From Chitinophagales bacterium (GTDB taxonomy: Bacteria > Bacteroidota > Bacteroidia > Chitinophagales > Chitinophagaceae): a DNA stretch of 64,000 nucleotides. Numbering within the stretch: the stretch's first letter is position 1; each line of letters begins with the position of its first letter. Where the stretch lies: positions 1 through 64,000 of the forward strand of contig JAJPKJ010000007.1 of the NCBI GenBank assembly GCA_021323755.1, given 5' to 3'. The notes under the pieces were generated by a model, which saw only the letters and a program-made list of their open reading frames with translations, ran no database searches and was not told where the DNA came from. This document shows positions 46,298 through 55,583 of the stretch, in pieces. A program made the translations under genes and the position numbers.

Positions 46298-47065
46298 ATG
46301 AAAGAAAGAATCAACTACACCATCCATCTCGCAGATAACGCATTAATACTTGGTCATCGAAACAGCGAGTGGACTGGATTTGGGCCAATTATTGAACAGG
46401 ATATTGCCATCTCAAATATTGCATTGGATCTAATCGGACAGGCAAGAAATTTTTATCAATATGCCGCAACATTGATCAGCAATTCAACTGCTGAGCCCGT
46501 TACGGAAGACACACTCGCTTACTTGCGCGATGCAAAAGATTTTTTGAATTGTTCATTGGTCGAACAGACAAATGGCGATTGGGCAAAAACAATTTTACGA
46601 CAGTTTTTTTTCAGCGCCTATCAGTTTTATTTATATCAGCATTTGCAAAATAGTAATGATGAAAAGCTGGCCGCAATTGCAGAAAAATCTTTAAAGGAAG
46701 TTACTTATCATTTGCGATGGAGTAGTGAATGGGTAATAAGATTGGGGGATGGAACCGAAGAAAGCAATAAACGGATTTTGACTGCAGTTGATGACCTGTG
46801 GATATGTACCGGAGAATTGTTTGAAGCGACTGGTTTTGAGCAAACAGCAGCAAACAAAGGTTACGGCGTTGATGTTTCATTATTAAAAAGCGATTGGATG
46901 CAAAAAGTGAGAGATATTTTTGAGGAAGCCACGCTCCCCTTGCCAGTGGAAACGGAATCGCAGGTAAAATGGTTTGGCAAAGAAGGAAAACATTCAGAAC
47001 ACCTCGGTTATATTTTGGCTGAAATGCAGTTCCTGCAAAGAACTTATCCCAATAGCGAATGGTAA
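46298..47065 (+). CDS. paaC: Phenylacetyl-CoA epoxidase structural subunit PaaC
   Basis: 255 aa ferritin-like helical protein: LILGHRNSEWTGFGPIIEQDIAISN, IGQARNFYQYA, and VTYHLRWSSEWVIRLGDGTEESN are typical of PaaC. It is the non-catalytic partner that forms the (PaaAC)2 core. It continues the tight paaABC spacing. Confidence 0.95.
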   Translation: MKERINYTIHLADNALILGHRNSEWTGFGPIIEQDIAISNIALDLIGQARNFYQYAATLISNSTAEPVTEDTLAYLRDAKDFLNCSLVEQTNGDWAKTILRQFFFSAYQFYLYQHLQNSNDEKLAAIAEKSLKEVTYHLRWSSEWVIRLGDGTEESNKRILTAVDDLWICTGELFEATGFEQTAANKGYGVDVSLLKSDWMQKVRDIFEEATLPLPVETESQVKWFGKEGKHSEHLGYILAEMQFLQRTYPNSEW

Positions 47066-47086
47066 TTCTTTTATTAAGTGATCAAT

Positions 47087-47590
47087 ATGATCGATGAAGA
47101 AAAAATATCAGTGAAAAAAATCCGGGAGATTCTAGAATCGGTGAACGATCCGGAAGTTCCTGTGCTTTCTATCATTGACCTGGGAATTTTGCGCGACGTA
47201 ATAATCAATGATGACGAAATCGAAATATTGATCACACCTACCTATTCCGGTTGCCCGGCTATTGATATGATCAGCATGAATATTAAATTGGCATTGATTG
47301 AAAATGGTCACAAAAAAATAAAGATCACATCCGTTCTCTCCCCTGCATGGACAACCGATTGGATGAGTGAGGAAGGAAAACAAAAATTAAAAGCTTTTGG
47401 AATTGCGCCACCCACGCTCAAACAACAGATTTGTCACACAGAACTCTTTCATGAGGGAGAAGCCATTCAATGCCCGAGGTGCAATTCTTATCATACAAAA
47501 TTGATCAGCCAGTTTGGTTCTACCGCTTGCAAGGCATTGTATGTTTGCGAGACCTGCAAAGAGCCTTTCGATTATTTCAAATGCCATTGA
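47087..47590 (+). CDS. paaD: PaaD, MIP18/SufT-like maturation protein of the epoxidase
   Basis: 167 aa from the ATG at 47087; a GTG three codons earlier is possible. The N-terminal DUF59/MIP18 domain (LESVNDPEVPVLSIIDLGILRDV; TPTYSGCPAIDMI) is followed by a C-terminal zinc-ribbon: CPRCNSYH and CETCKEPF. PaaD is needed for assembly of the monooxygenase, probably in Fe-S delivery. 21 bp after paaC. Confidence 0.94.
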   Translation: MIDEEKISVKKIREILESVNDPEVPVLSIIDLGILRDVIINDDEIEILITPTYSGCPAIDMISMNIKLALIENGHKKIKITSVLSPAWTTDWMSEEGKQKLKAFGIAPPTLKQQICHTELFHEGEAIQCPRCNSYHTKLISQFGSTACKALYVCETCKEPFDYFKCH

Positions 47591-47640
47591 ATTGCTCCTC
47601 CAATAAATCGTAAATTGTAATACTCAAATCACAAATAATA

Positions 47641-48417
47641 ATGTCATCAATTCTTTTGGAAATAAAAAATTCGGTAGCTATCATCACGCTTAATCGTCCT
47701 GAAAAATTTAATTCATTCAATCGGGAGATGGCATTATTGCTGCAAAACATTTTGGACGATTGTGCCGCTGATAAAAATATTCGATGCCTCTATCTGACCG
47801 GAAATGGAAAAGCCTTTTGTGCCGGGCAGGATCTGGGAGAATTGACAGGAGATGAAGCGCCGGGTTTTGATAAAATTCTTTCAGAACATTATAATCCTGT
47901 CGTTACCCGGATCAGAAATATTGAAAAGCCTGTTGTTTGCGCAGTGAATGGAGTTGCTGCCGGCGCGGGTGCAAATATTGCGTTATGCTGTGACGTGGTC
48001 GTGGCAAGCCTTTCAGCATCATTTGTCCAGGCGTTCTCAAAAATCGGATTGATACCAGACTGTGGCGGAACATTTTTTTTACCAAGATTGATCGGTTTTC
48101 AAAAAGCGAGTGCATTCATGATGCTTGGTGATAAAGTATCTGCCACCGATGCAGAGAGAATCGGGATGATCTACAAAATATTTCCGGAGGAAACTTTTTT
48201 TGCAGAATCATTAAAGATCGCCATCACGCTTTCGCAAATGCCGACAAAAGGTTTGGCTTACACAAAGAAGGCATTGAATCATTCACTATCAAATTCATTC
48301 GAACAACAATTACAGGTTGAAGACAAATGGCAATTCGCCGCTGCCAACACCCAAGATTATAAAGAAGGCGTAAAATCTTTTTTAGAAAAACGAAATCCCG
48401 TTTTTACAGGTCAATAG
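47641..48417 (+). CDS. paaG: Ring-1,2-epoxyphenylacetyl-CoA isomerase PaaG (crotonase family)
   Basis: 258 aa. Oxyanion-hole motifs KAFCAGQDLGEL and VNGVAAGAGANIALCCD, and the catalytic Asp in FSKIGLIPDCGGTFFLPRL, matching PaaG rather than glutamate-bearing hydratases. It rearranges the epoxide to the oxepin-CoA. It is 50 bp downstream of paaD in the same direction. Later-pathway genes (paaZ, paaF, paaH, paaJ) and the ligase paaK are not in the window. Confidence 0.88.
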   Translation: MSSILLEIKNSVAIITLNRPEKFNSFNREMALLLQNILDDCAADKNIRCLYLTGNGKAFCAGQDLGELTGDEAPGFDKILSEHYNPVVTRIRNIEKPVVCAVNGVAAGAGANIALCCDVVVASLSASFVQAFSKIGLIPDCGGTFFLPRLIGFQKASAFMMLGDKVSATDAERIGMIYKIFPEETFFAESLKIAITLSQMPTKGLAYTKKALNHSLSNSFEQQLQVEDKWQFAAANTQDYKEGVKSFLEKRNPVFTGQ

Positions 48418-48501
48418 ATCTTCATTTTTGTTTTAATAAAATAATTACATCACTGGCGTTTTCAGGCGCATTAATTTATCTACATTTATCTTTTGCATTT
48501 T

Positions 48502-49710
48502 ATGAAATCAAAACAAGCTGCATTAGGATTTATTTTTATTACGCTTCTTATCGACGTAACCGGCTGGGGCATTATTATTCCGGTCATGCCAAAATTAATT
48601 GAGCAGTTGATTCATGCCGACGTAAGCACCGCTTCAAAATATGGAGGCTGGCTCACTTTTGCATTTGCCTTCATGCAATTTTTCTGTGCGCCGATATTGG
48701 GAAACCTAAGCGACAAATACGGCCGCAGACCTGTTTTATTATTTTCATTATTTGGATTTGGAATAGATTATCTCTTTCTCTCATTCGCTCCAACCATTGG
48801 ATGGTTATTTGTGGGAAGGGCTGTGGCAGGAATAACAGGAGCCAGTTTTACAACAGCCTCAGCATATATTGCAGATATCAGCACAAATGAAAATCGTGCG
48901 AAAAATTTCGGAATGGTTGGCGCAGCATTTGGATTGGGATTTATCGTTGGCCCGGTGATCGGCGGTTTACTCGGACATTTTGGTCCACGGGTTCCCTTTT
49001 ATGCGGCAGCAGGATTATGTTTGTTGAACTGGTTATACGGATATTTTATTTTGCCAGAATCATTGAGCCTCGATCACCGCAGAAAATTTGAATGGAAAAG
49101 AGCAAACCCGGTTGGTGCCCTTGCTCATTTAAGAAAATATCCCGCACTGGGTGGATTATTTGTAGCAGTGACTCTTGTTTATATTGCTGCACACGCTGTT
49201 CAAAGCAACTGGAATTATTTTACCATGTACCGTTTTAACTGGAGTGCGGGAATGGTTGGCATTTCCCTTGGCGTTGTTGGGGCATTAATTGCATTGGTTC
49301 AGGCAGTGCTATTACGTTTTATTAATCCGAAATTAGGCAATGAAAGAAGCGTTTATGTTGGCCTTGGTTTATATACTTTAGGCATGCTTTTATTCGCATT
49401 TGCCACACAGGGTTGGATGATGTTCGTATTTCTTGTTCCTTACTGTTTGGGTGGAATTGCGGGCCCGGCATTGCAAGCAATCATCTCAAGCCATGTGCCA
49501 CCAAATGAACAAGGAGAATTACAAGGTTCTCTTACCAGTTTGATGAGTGCAACAACCATTATCGGCCCATTGATAATGACCAATCTTTTCTATTACTTCA
49601 CGCAAAAAAGTGCACCCGTGCAATTTCCGGGAGCGCCCTTCCTATTAGGAAGTATATTAATATTATCAAGCTGCATCATCGCTTATAAGTCTTTAAAGGT
49701 AAATTCCTGA
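48502..49710 (+). CDS. TetA-like MFS transporter (DHA1 family)
   Basis: 402 aa from the ATG at 48502, with 12 hydrophobic helices. Motif A is [14 protein letters not shown] in the loop after helix 2, [25 protein letters not shown] is typical of TetA, and motif C-like [15 protein letters not shown] follows. It is a proton-coupled exporter or importer. Tetracycline specificity cannot be claimed. It follows paaG by 84 bp with a weak promoter-like TATCTTTTG, so it may or may not be part of the paa transcript. Confidence 0.9.
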   Translation: MKSKQAALGFIFITLLIDVTGWGIIIPVMPKLIEQLIHADVSTASKYGGWLTFAFAFMQFFCAPILGNLSDKYGRRPVLLFSLFGFGIDYLFLSFAPTIGWLFVGRAVAGITGASFTTASAYIADISTNENRAKNFGMVGAAFGLGFIVGPVIGGLLGHFGPRVPFYAAAGLCLLNWLYGYFILPESLSLDHRRKFEWKRANPVGALAHLRKYPALGGLFVAVTLVYIAAHAVQSNWNYFTMYRFNWSAGMVGISLGVVGALIALVQAVLLRFINPKLGNERSVYVGLGLYTLGMLLFAFATQGWMMFVFLVPYCLGGIAGPALQAIISSHVPPNEQGELQGSLTSLMSATTIIGPLIMTNLFYYFTQKSAPVQFPGAPFLLGSILILSSCIIAYKSLKVNS

Positions 49711-49946
49711 GGCAGTAAACAATAATTTCTTCAAAATCTCCGTTGCATATTGCGGAATATCTTAATTGTGCTTGCAACTACATTTAAATAAGGGAAACCA
49801 TTTAAAAAGTTTGCTGCCTGAAAAAGTCTGCCTGCACATTTATTTGGAAAAAACACGTTTAAGTTTATTATAAATAATACATAACCTATGATGAGCGCTT
49901 GTGCAGTTCATTTTAAAACTAAATCATCAATCAAATTTTCGAAAAC

Positions 49947-50531
49947 ATGAAAACCTTTAAACTTCTTCTCATTGGATCTTTGGTAATCAGTATCGCAATA
50001 ATAAGCTGCTCAAAAGGCAGCACTGGCCCGCAAGGTCCGGCAGGCCCCGCAGGAACTAACGGATCCAACGGAGCTAATGGTTCAAACGGGACCAATGGTA
50101 CCAACGGAACCAACGGCACAAATGGAACAGACAGCGTGCTTTATTCTGCATGGGATACTTTAAGTACACCTTATGACACCACAGCCGCCGCATATACCGA
50201 TACCATACAAGCTCCGGCGATTACACAATCCATTATAGATAGCGGATTAGTAATAAGCTATGTCAAGGACATCTATGGTAATACCGGAACAACAGTAGAT
50301 ATTACTGAATACATCACATCCGGTGTATTTGTAACATATGGACTTGGAACAATAAATATCTCTTCCGGATTTGATATGACAGGGGTCCAATTCCGATATG
50401 TCGTTGTGCCGGGTGCAATTCTGACCAGCAGTACATTCAAGCAGTACTCAAGCCAGCAAATAAAACGCATGGATTTCAGCACGCTTACTAAATTGCTAGG
50501 AGAAGCAACTAATAAATCAACATCGAACTAA
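49947..50531 (+). CDS. Collagen-like Gly-X-Y lipoprotein, long repeat
   Basis: 194 aa with lipobox IISC (Cys21), then 13 consecutive Gly-X-Y triplets (residues 24-62, mostly GPA then GTN/GSN), then a beta-rich C-terminal domain of about 130 residues (SVLYSAWDTLSTPYD ... VQFRYVVVPGAILTS). The architecture predicts a trimeric surface stalk tethered by a lipid. A paralogue with 5 triplets is next. Function is unknown; adhesion or surface coating is plausible. It has its own terminator. Confidence 0.85.
   Translation: MKTFKLLLIGSLVISIAIISCSKGSTGPQGPAGPAGTNGSNGANGSNGTNGTNGTNGTNGTDSVLYSAWDTLSTPYDTTAAAYTDTIQAPAITQSIIDSGLVISYVKDIYGNTGTTVDITEYITSGVFVTYGLGTINISSGFDMTGVQFRYVVVPGAILTSSTFKQYSSQQIKRMDFSTLTKLLGEATNKSTSN
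50016..50132 (+). repeat. 9-bp tandem repeats encoding Gly-X-Y triplets
   Basis: Thirteen consecutive 9-bp units. The last five follow the pattern GGN-ACN-AAY (final unit GAC) with varied third positions, so the run is conserved at protein level and partly blurred at DNA level. Such arrays can change length by slippage. Confidence 0.75.
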
Positions 50532-50547
50532 TAAAAATTTCAGATAA

Positions 50548-50582
50548 AAAAACCCGGTACAATAATTTAGTACCGGGTTTTT
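50548..50582 (+). terminator. Intrinsic terminator after the first collagen-like gene
   Basis: AAAAACCCGGTAC - 9-nt loop - GTACCGGGTTTTT, a perfect 13-bp inverted repeat with a T-run, 16 bp after the stop codon. Confidence 0.9.
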
Positions 50583-50806
50583 GTTTTACGGAACACATCT
50601 TTTTTCGAGAAAGAAGGATCGTTTTTTGCAGAAGTTGTTTGGGGAATTATTTTTCTTTCAATTGAATATAGTTGATTAAATTTGTTTGCAGTCTGCGATT
50701 CTTGCTTAAGAAAAACTTCAATTTTAGCTTTATAAGTAAACCTTTACTTTTAAAATAACGTACCATAATCTAATTAAAATAATTATTAATCTAAACTGAC
50801 GAAATC

Positions 50807-51349
50807 ATGAAAAATTTGATCCCCTTATTTGCTGCAATAATTGTTGTTTCATTATCAATAGCTGGTTGTTCAAAAGGTGACAGAGGTCCCGCTGGTCCTG
50901 CTGGTCCGGCCGGTCCTGATAGCATATTTTATTCTGCATGGGCCTCCCTTCAGATGCCTCTTAATACAAACGATTCATTATACGAAGAAACGATTACTGC
51001 CTCTGCATTGACATCAACTTTTCTAGATAATGGTGCTTTATTATCCTACGTTGCGATACCGCCGGCAACTTCAGGTCTTGCAGACACCCTCGTAATAAAC
51101 AGTTCGGATCTTTTTACCTATACTGGGGGAGCTTACTTGACGCAGGATCTGCTTCCGGGTCAAATTGAATTATACTCTAACCTGAATCTTACCGGTCTCG
51201 GAGCAGCATACCGTTATGTTCTTGTTCCAGGAACAATACTCAGTACAAGCGTCTTTAAACAATACACCAAGGAACAAATTAAAAAGATGGATTATAGTAC
51301 TCTCACCAAATTGGCGAATACTGCCAAAACACAATCATCAACGAACTGA
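50807..51349 (+). CDS. Collagen-like Gly-X-Y lipoprotein, short repeat
   Basis: 180 aa with lipobox IAGC (Cys21) and five Gly-X-Y triplets (residues 24-38, GDR then GPA repeats and GPD), in the same register as the upstream paralogue. The C-terminal domain shares FYSAWASLQMP, YRYVLVPGTIL and FKQYTKEQIKKMDYSTLTKL with it. The two arose by duplication followed by repeat expansion or contraction. Function unknown. A TAAATTTG element lies at 50677-50684. Confidence 0.85.
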   Translation: MKNLIPLFAAIIVVSLSIAGCSKGDRGPAGPAGPAGPDSIFYSAWASLQMPLNTNDSLYEETITASALTSTFLDNGALLSYVAIPPATSGLADTLVINSSDLFTYTGGAYLTQDLLPGQIELYSNLNLTGLGAAYRYVLVPGTILSTSVFKQYTKEQIKKMDYSTLTKLANTAKTQSSTN

Positions 51350-51372
51350 TTAAAATAAATGGCATAACTAAA

Positions 51373-51407
51373 AACCCGATGCAAATTGTATCGGGTTTGA
51401 TTTTTTT
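51373..51407. terminator. Bidirectional terminator between collagen-like and S46 genes
   Basis: AACCCGAT - 9 nt - ATCGGGTT with TTTTTTT on the plus side and TTTTT on the minus side of the stem, between two convergent genes. Confidence 0.88.
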
Positions 51408-51424
51408 AAGAGGCCAATTAATAA

Positions 51425-53590
51425 TTATTTCACTGCAGGTCTTACCAGTTTCAATTCATTAATAATGTTTGAGGCGCCACCGAGTTTGTCAATACACCAA
51501 AGCACATAGCGAATATCAACACAAATGGTGCGGTTATAAACCGGATCGAACGCGATCTTATGACTTAATGCTTCATAATTTCCATCAAATGCAAGACCGA
51601 TCAGTTCTCCATTTGCATTCAACACCGGCGAACCTGAGTTGCCTCCGGTAATGTCATTGTTGGTGATAAATGTTACCACCAAATCATTTCTTTGCTTATC
51701 TCCATACTGACCGAAATCTTTTTTATTAGCAAGGTCAATCAATTTTGCAGGCAGATCAAATTCATAATTACCGGGAACATATTTTTCCAAAACGCCCTTC
51801 ATCGTGCATACATAATCATAATGCACAGCATCGCGCGGGTTGTAAGATTTTACATTGCCATAAGAAACGCGCATAGTAAACGTTGCATCTGGATAACGGA
51901 TCTTTTTTGGATCCATTTGTATGATGCCCTTTAAATATAATCTTCCCAACTCATTATTCCTTGCCGTGAATTGCTGAAAGAAAGAAATGTATTTCCCCTG
52001 CCAGTTTTTTAAGTAAGCGCTTGCATGCGCATATGCCGGATCACTTTGTAAAACAGTAGCATCAGGATTGGCAACAAAGGCATTCCATTTTGCATCATCA
52101 AAAATCAGGGTGTTTGCAAAAATATCCGCAGCATATTTTTTGTACGTGTCTTCATTATTAAGATCACCGTAACTTCCTTTGATGCTTTCGTACAAACCAA
52201 CCGGTCGCTGGTTTTTATCGATTTCCAAATAATACATCATGGTTATTGTGGCAAGAATATTTTGATCGGAAATTTTATTTTCTGATTTCAAAAAATTCTT
52301 CCTTGCTGCAACAGCCGCATCCATCAGTTTTTTAATATCTCCGCCGTTTTGTTTTACCAATGCCAGTTCGATCTGTTGCAGGCTGGAGGCAAATGCCATT
52401 AATGGCGAACCCAGGATTCCCTCATTAATATATACGCGATGCATAGAATACGCACGCCATGCGTCATAGGCTTTTTGCCAATCGCTTAAAATATTTTGAA
52501 ATTCCGGTTTATCCTGCGCCCATTGTTGAAATTTTTGTTCAGCAATTTTTTTCTGATCATAAAGATGATATTTTATCAATTGCTTCGACTCGCCATCATA
52601 AAACTTCCAATAATTGGCAATGCCTGCATAACTTGGGGCAAGCTGTAATTTTACCGACGGATCTTTTTTCATTTCCTCAAACATATATTTCAATCGAACA
52701 TCACGCAACTTGACTAATGTGGGATTATCGATCTCAATTTTTTGTTTTATTCCGAAAGATGTTTCATATCGGTTAGTACCACCGGGATAGCCATATATCA
52801 TGGCAAAATCTCCATCTTTGATACCTTTGATCGAAACAGGCAAAAAATATTTTGGTTTTAAGGGAACATCTTCGGGAGAATAATCTGAAGCTTTTCCATC
52901 CTTGCTCATATACACGCGAAAAATAGAAAAATCACCGGTGTGACGCGGCCATTCCCAATTATCCGTATCGCCTCCAAATTTGCCAACACTTTCCGGCGGA
53001 GCGCCAACCAAACGTATATCATTATAGCGCTGGTATACAAAGATCAAAAACTGATTTGCTTTGAATAGTGAGCTCACTCTTCCAATAACATGATTTGCGG
53101 CATCGCTATAACGGTTATTGATAGACGTAATTGCTGATTGCACTTTTGCCGCTCTTTCATCTCCCGCCGATCCTTTTGCCGAATCCTCAATTTCCTTGGT
53201 AACATCTTCTATTTTTAATAAGAAATCTGCATACAACCCCTGCGCAGGAATTTCTTCCTGTTTACTTTTTGCATAGAATCCGTCTCGCAGATAATTGTGA
53301 TCAATTGTGCTTGATGCCGTGATAGCGCTGTAACCGCAATGATGATTGGTGAATATCAATCCTTCATTACTCACAATCTCACCCGTACAACCACCACCAA
53401 AAATGATTACAGCATCTTTAATGGATGCCTTATTGATGCTGTACAATTGTTCTTTTGTAAGTTTTAATCCCCGCAACACCATATTATTATAGACCTGTTC
53501 GCCAAGCAACATGGGAAGCCACATGCCTTCGTCGGCAAAAACCTGAAATGTGATAATGAACAATGCAATCGTTACAAAGAATTTCTTCAT
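51425..53590 (-). CDS. S46-family dipeptidyl-peptidase, DPP7-like
   Basis: 721 aa from the ATG at 53590, which opens a signal peptide ending before ADEGMWLP; the track's 31-residue extension is rejected. Chymotrypsin-like triad: His in TNHHCGYSAI, Asp in GDTDNWEWPRHTGDF, Ser in GGNSGSPVLN. The S1-pocket segment reads GLAFDGNYE; Gly at this position marks DPP7 (hydrophobic P1), while DPP11 has Arg. It releases dipeptides from peptide N-termini in the periplasm. Monocistronic. Confidence 0.93.
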   Translation of the reverse strand: MKKFFVTIALFIITFQVFADEGMWLPMLLGEQVYNNMVLRGLKLTKEQLYSINKASIKDAVIIFGGGCTGEIVSNEGLIFTNHHCGYSAITASSTIDHNYLRDGFYAKSKQEEIPAQGLYADFLLKIEDVTKEIEDSAKGSAGDERAAKVQSAITSINNRYSDAANHVIGRVSSLFKANQFLIFVYQRYNDIRLVGAPPESVGKFGGDTDNWEWPRHTGDFSIFRVYMSKDGKASDYSPEDVPLKPKYFLPVSIKGIKDGDFAMIYGYPGGTNRYETSFGIKQKIEIDNPTLVKLRDVRLKYMFEEMKKDPSVKLQLAPSYAGIANYWKFYDGESKQLIKYHLYDQKKIAEQKFQQWAQDKPEFQNILSDWQKAYDAWRAYSMHRVYINEGILGSPLMAFASSLQQIELALVKQNGGDIKKLMDAAVAARKNFLKSENKISDQNILATITMMYYLEIDKNQRPVGLYESIKGSYGDLNNEDTYKKYAADIFANTLIFDDAKWNAFVANPDATVLQSDPAYAHASAYLKNWQGKYISFFQQFTARNNELGRLYLKGIIQMDPKKIRYPDATFTMRVSYGNVKSYNPRDAVHYDYVCTMKGVLEKYVPGNYEFDLPAKLIDLANKKDFGQYGDKQRNDLVVTFITNNDITGGNSGSPVLNANGELIGLAFDGNYEALSHKIAFDPVYNRTICVDIRYVLWCIDKLGGASNIINELKLVRPAVK

Positions 53591-53660
53591 GATAAAAAGA
53601 TTTTGGAAAGACAAACCTACAATTAATCGAAAACATGAAGGAAGAGAAACTTTCTTTTTT

Positions 53661-53700
53661 AAAATAAAAATGTTCCGGCACATTACTGCGCCAGAACATT
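53661..53700 (-). terminator. Terminator after the 134-aa secreted protein gene
   Basis: Minus strand ATGTTCTGGC - loop - GCCGGAACAT followed by TTTTATTTT; the stem has one mismatched position. It lies 24 bp after the stop codon and before the S46 gene. Confidence 0.75.
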
Positions 53701-53724
53701 AACAACAAGATCCAAACACCAAAA

Positions 53725-54129
53725 TTATTTCACTTTTGTAACAACCACATCTTCTACAATACGGTTGCTTACTTCAAAAGAATGAACATCATCAGATGCA
53801 TCTTTGAAATTTCTTACTACAAAAGATAATTTTCCGGTTTCTGATGAAGGAAGTTTGAATCTTTTATCAAACTTCTTGTCATTGTAAACTTCCTGGAAAA
53901 GTTGGTTGCCATCATTATCAGTTACAATAACACTGAACTTATTACCATTGGGATTATCTACTGATACGCCAAACAAGATAACATCATCTTGTGTGCCTAA
54001 ATACTTAACAGTTGTATTTTTATCAGTGGATGCAATCGTGGTAGTTTGTGCTTGTGTTGTTGCTACTGTAAACAATAATAAACCTGCTGCTGTGAACTTT
54101 GCAATTGTGGTCATAATTTGCTTCTTCAT
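53725..54129 (-). CDS. Small secreted protein of unknown function
   Basis: 134 aa with a signal peptide (cleavage near TQAQ). The mature part is beta-rich (VKYLGTQDDVILFGVSVDNP; FSVIVTDNDGNQLFQEVYNDK; KLSFVVRNFKD), suggesting one Ig-like sandwich domain. Similar small proteins are frequent in Chitinophagaceae but I know of no assigned role. It has a consensus promoter and an unusually long leader of about 160 nt, plus its own terminator, which suggests strong and perhaps regulated expression. Confidence 0.8.
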   Translation of the reverse strand: MKKQIMTTIAKFTAAGLLLFTVATTQAQTTTIASTDKNTTVKYLGTQDDVILFGVSVDNPNGNKFSVIVTDNDGNQLFQEVYNDKKFDKRFKLPSSETGKLSFVVRNFKDASDDVHSFEVSNRIVEDVVVTKVK

Positions 54130-54295
54130 ATAATTGTTTGTTTAGTGACTAAATAATAAAAATCTTTAGCGGAAGCTATCGTGTTGGGCGTGCAATCGGT
54201 TAAGATGGAAACAATCGGGCAAGTGAGATACTCAGTGAAGAACGAATGAAGGAAGAATTTGTTTCAGTTGATAAGCTCTTCGTGTATTTCTGAGG

Positions 54296-54326
54296 CAAAG
54301 ATACACCCGAATCTTGAATTTCCAAA
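54296..54326 (-). promoter_or_regulatory. Consensus promoter of the 134-aa secreted protein gene
   Basis: Minus strand TTTG (54323-54326) - 19 nt - TATCTTTG (54296-54303), a perfect match. The start point would be near 54289, leaving about 160 nt before the ATG at 54129; no ORF or known RNA motif is seen in the leader. Confidence 0.8.
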
Positions 54327-54369
54327 ACGATACAGGTAATTAACAATTTCTTAAACAAAGAATAAATGT

Positions 54370-55365
54370 CTAAACTACATTTAATGTCTTCCATAACAAG
54401 TCTTTAAGTTCAACCAGACCTTGTTGTGTCACAGAAGAAATAAAAATATTCGGAATATTTTTTGGCAACTCTTTTTTAATCGCGCTTTTTAATTCGTCAT
54501 CAAGCATATCGCTCTTGCTTATGGCAATAATAAATTGTTTGTGCAATAACTCGGGATTGTATTGTTCGAGTTCATGCAACAAGATGGCAAATTCCTTTTT
54601 GTGATCATCGCTGTCTGCAGGAATTAAGAAAAGCAATACTGAATTTCTTTCAATGTGCCTTAAAAAACGATGCCCCAATCCTTTGCCTTCTGCCGCACCT
54701 TCAATAATTCCAGGAAGATCTGCAATACAAAAACTCTTGCCATCGCGATATTCAACAATCCCCAATTGTGGTGTTAATGTAGTAAAAGCATAATCCGCAA
54801 TTTTTGGCTTTGCCGCTGTAAGCACAGATAACAGTGTCGATTTACCGGCATTCGGAAATCCCACCAAACCCACGTCGGCCAGAACTTTTAGCTCTAACAC
54901 CTTCCACCCCTCTTCGCCCGCTTCCCCTGGTTGTGCATGTTCGGGCGCCTGGTTTGTTGCTGTGGCAAAACTGGCATTACCTAATCCTCCCCGCCCGCCT
55001 TTCATCCAAATTATTTCTTGTCCGTCTTCTAAAATTTCCGCCTCTTTTATCCCTGTTTCTTCATCACGTGCAATTGTTCCGAGTGGCACATCAATAATGA
55101 TATCTTTTCCCGACCTCCCCGTGCAGTTTGTCCCACTGCCCCCTTCGCCATTTTCTGCAAGCACATTCTTATAATAACGTAAATGCAATAATGTCCATAA
55201 ATTCTTATTGCCGCGCAGAATGATATGGGCACCACGGCCACCATCGCCACCATCAGGACCAGCCATCGCATTATATTTCGTACGTAAAAAATGCTTACTC
55301 CCCGCACCGCCATGCCCGCTTCGGCAAAAAATTCTTATCTGGTCTACAAAATTTGATTTTTCCAT
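54370..55365 (-). CDS. obgE: Obg-family GTPase ObgE/CgtA
   Basis: 331 aa. The glycine-rich Obg fold fills residues 1-158 ([29 protein letters not shown]), followed by the G domain: [29 protein letters not shown] and ISSVTQQG. It acts in 50S ribosome assembly and stress response. It lacks the variable C-terminal OCT domain, as in many Bacteroidota. Monocistronic. Confidence 0.97.
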   Translation of the reverse strand: MEKSNFVDQIRIFCRSGHGGAGSKHFLRTKYNAMAGPDGGDGGRGAHIILRGNKNLWTLLHLRYYKNVLAENGEGGSGTNCTGRSGKDIIIDVPLGTIARDEETGIKEAEILEDGQEIIWMKGGRGGLGNASFATATNQAPEHAQPGEAGEEGWKVLELKVLADVGLVGFPNAGKSTLLSVLTAAKPKIADYAFTTLTPQLGIVEYRDGKSFCIADLPGIIEGAAEGKGLGHRFLRHIERNSVLLFLIPADSDDHKKEFAILLHELEQYNPELLHKQFIIAISKSDMLDDELKSAIKKELPKNIPNIFISSVTQQGLVELKDLLWKTLNVV

Positions 55366-55583
55366 AACACGAATTACACCAGTTTTTACAAATTACTACT
55401 ACGATTATACTTAACCGTTATATTTAACATAAACACAAGTCCCTTTAAATTGCCGGCATATTATTTTGCAAAGATAATTTTTATGTGGTCAGCTTTGGGG
55501 TTTCTATTAAAGATCCCAGCATCGCATGCTTGGGTGGAAGCTTTTCTAAATTTGAGAGGTTTGTATCCATTGATAAGCGGGCA

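Noticed and set aside
48502-49710. MFS protein as a tetracycline-resistance determinant
   Set aside because: Family motifs are shared by many exporters; sequence alone does not show drug specificity and the paa context suggests other roles.
49711-49818. Inverted repeat GGCAGTAAAC ... GTTTGCTGCC with an 88-nt gap
   Set aside because: One mismatch, long spacing and no T-tract; could arise by chance and no RNA family was recognised.
53591-53683. 31-residue extension of the S46 peptidase
   Set aside because: The ATG at 53590 opens a normal signal peptide; the extension would bury it and runs into the upstream terminator.
54200-54394. 64-aa minus-strand ORF across the obgE end and the long leader
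   Set aside because: It starts inside the obgE 3' end in another frame, has no domain, and contains the promoter of the next gene.
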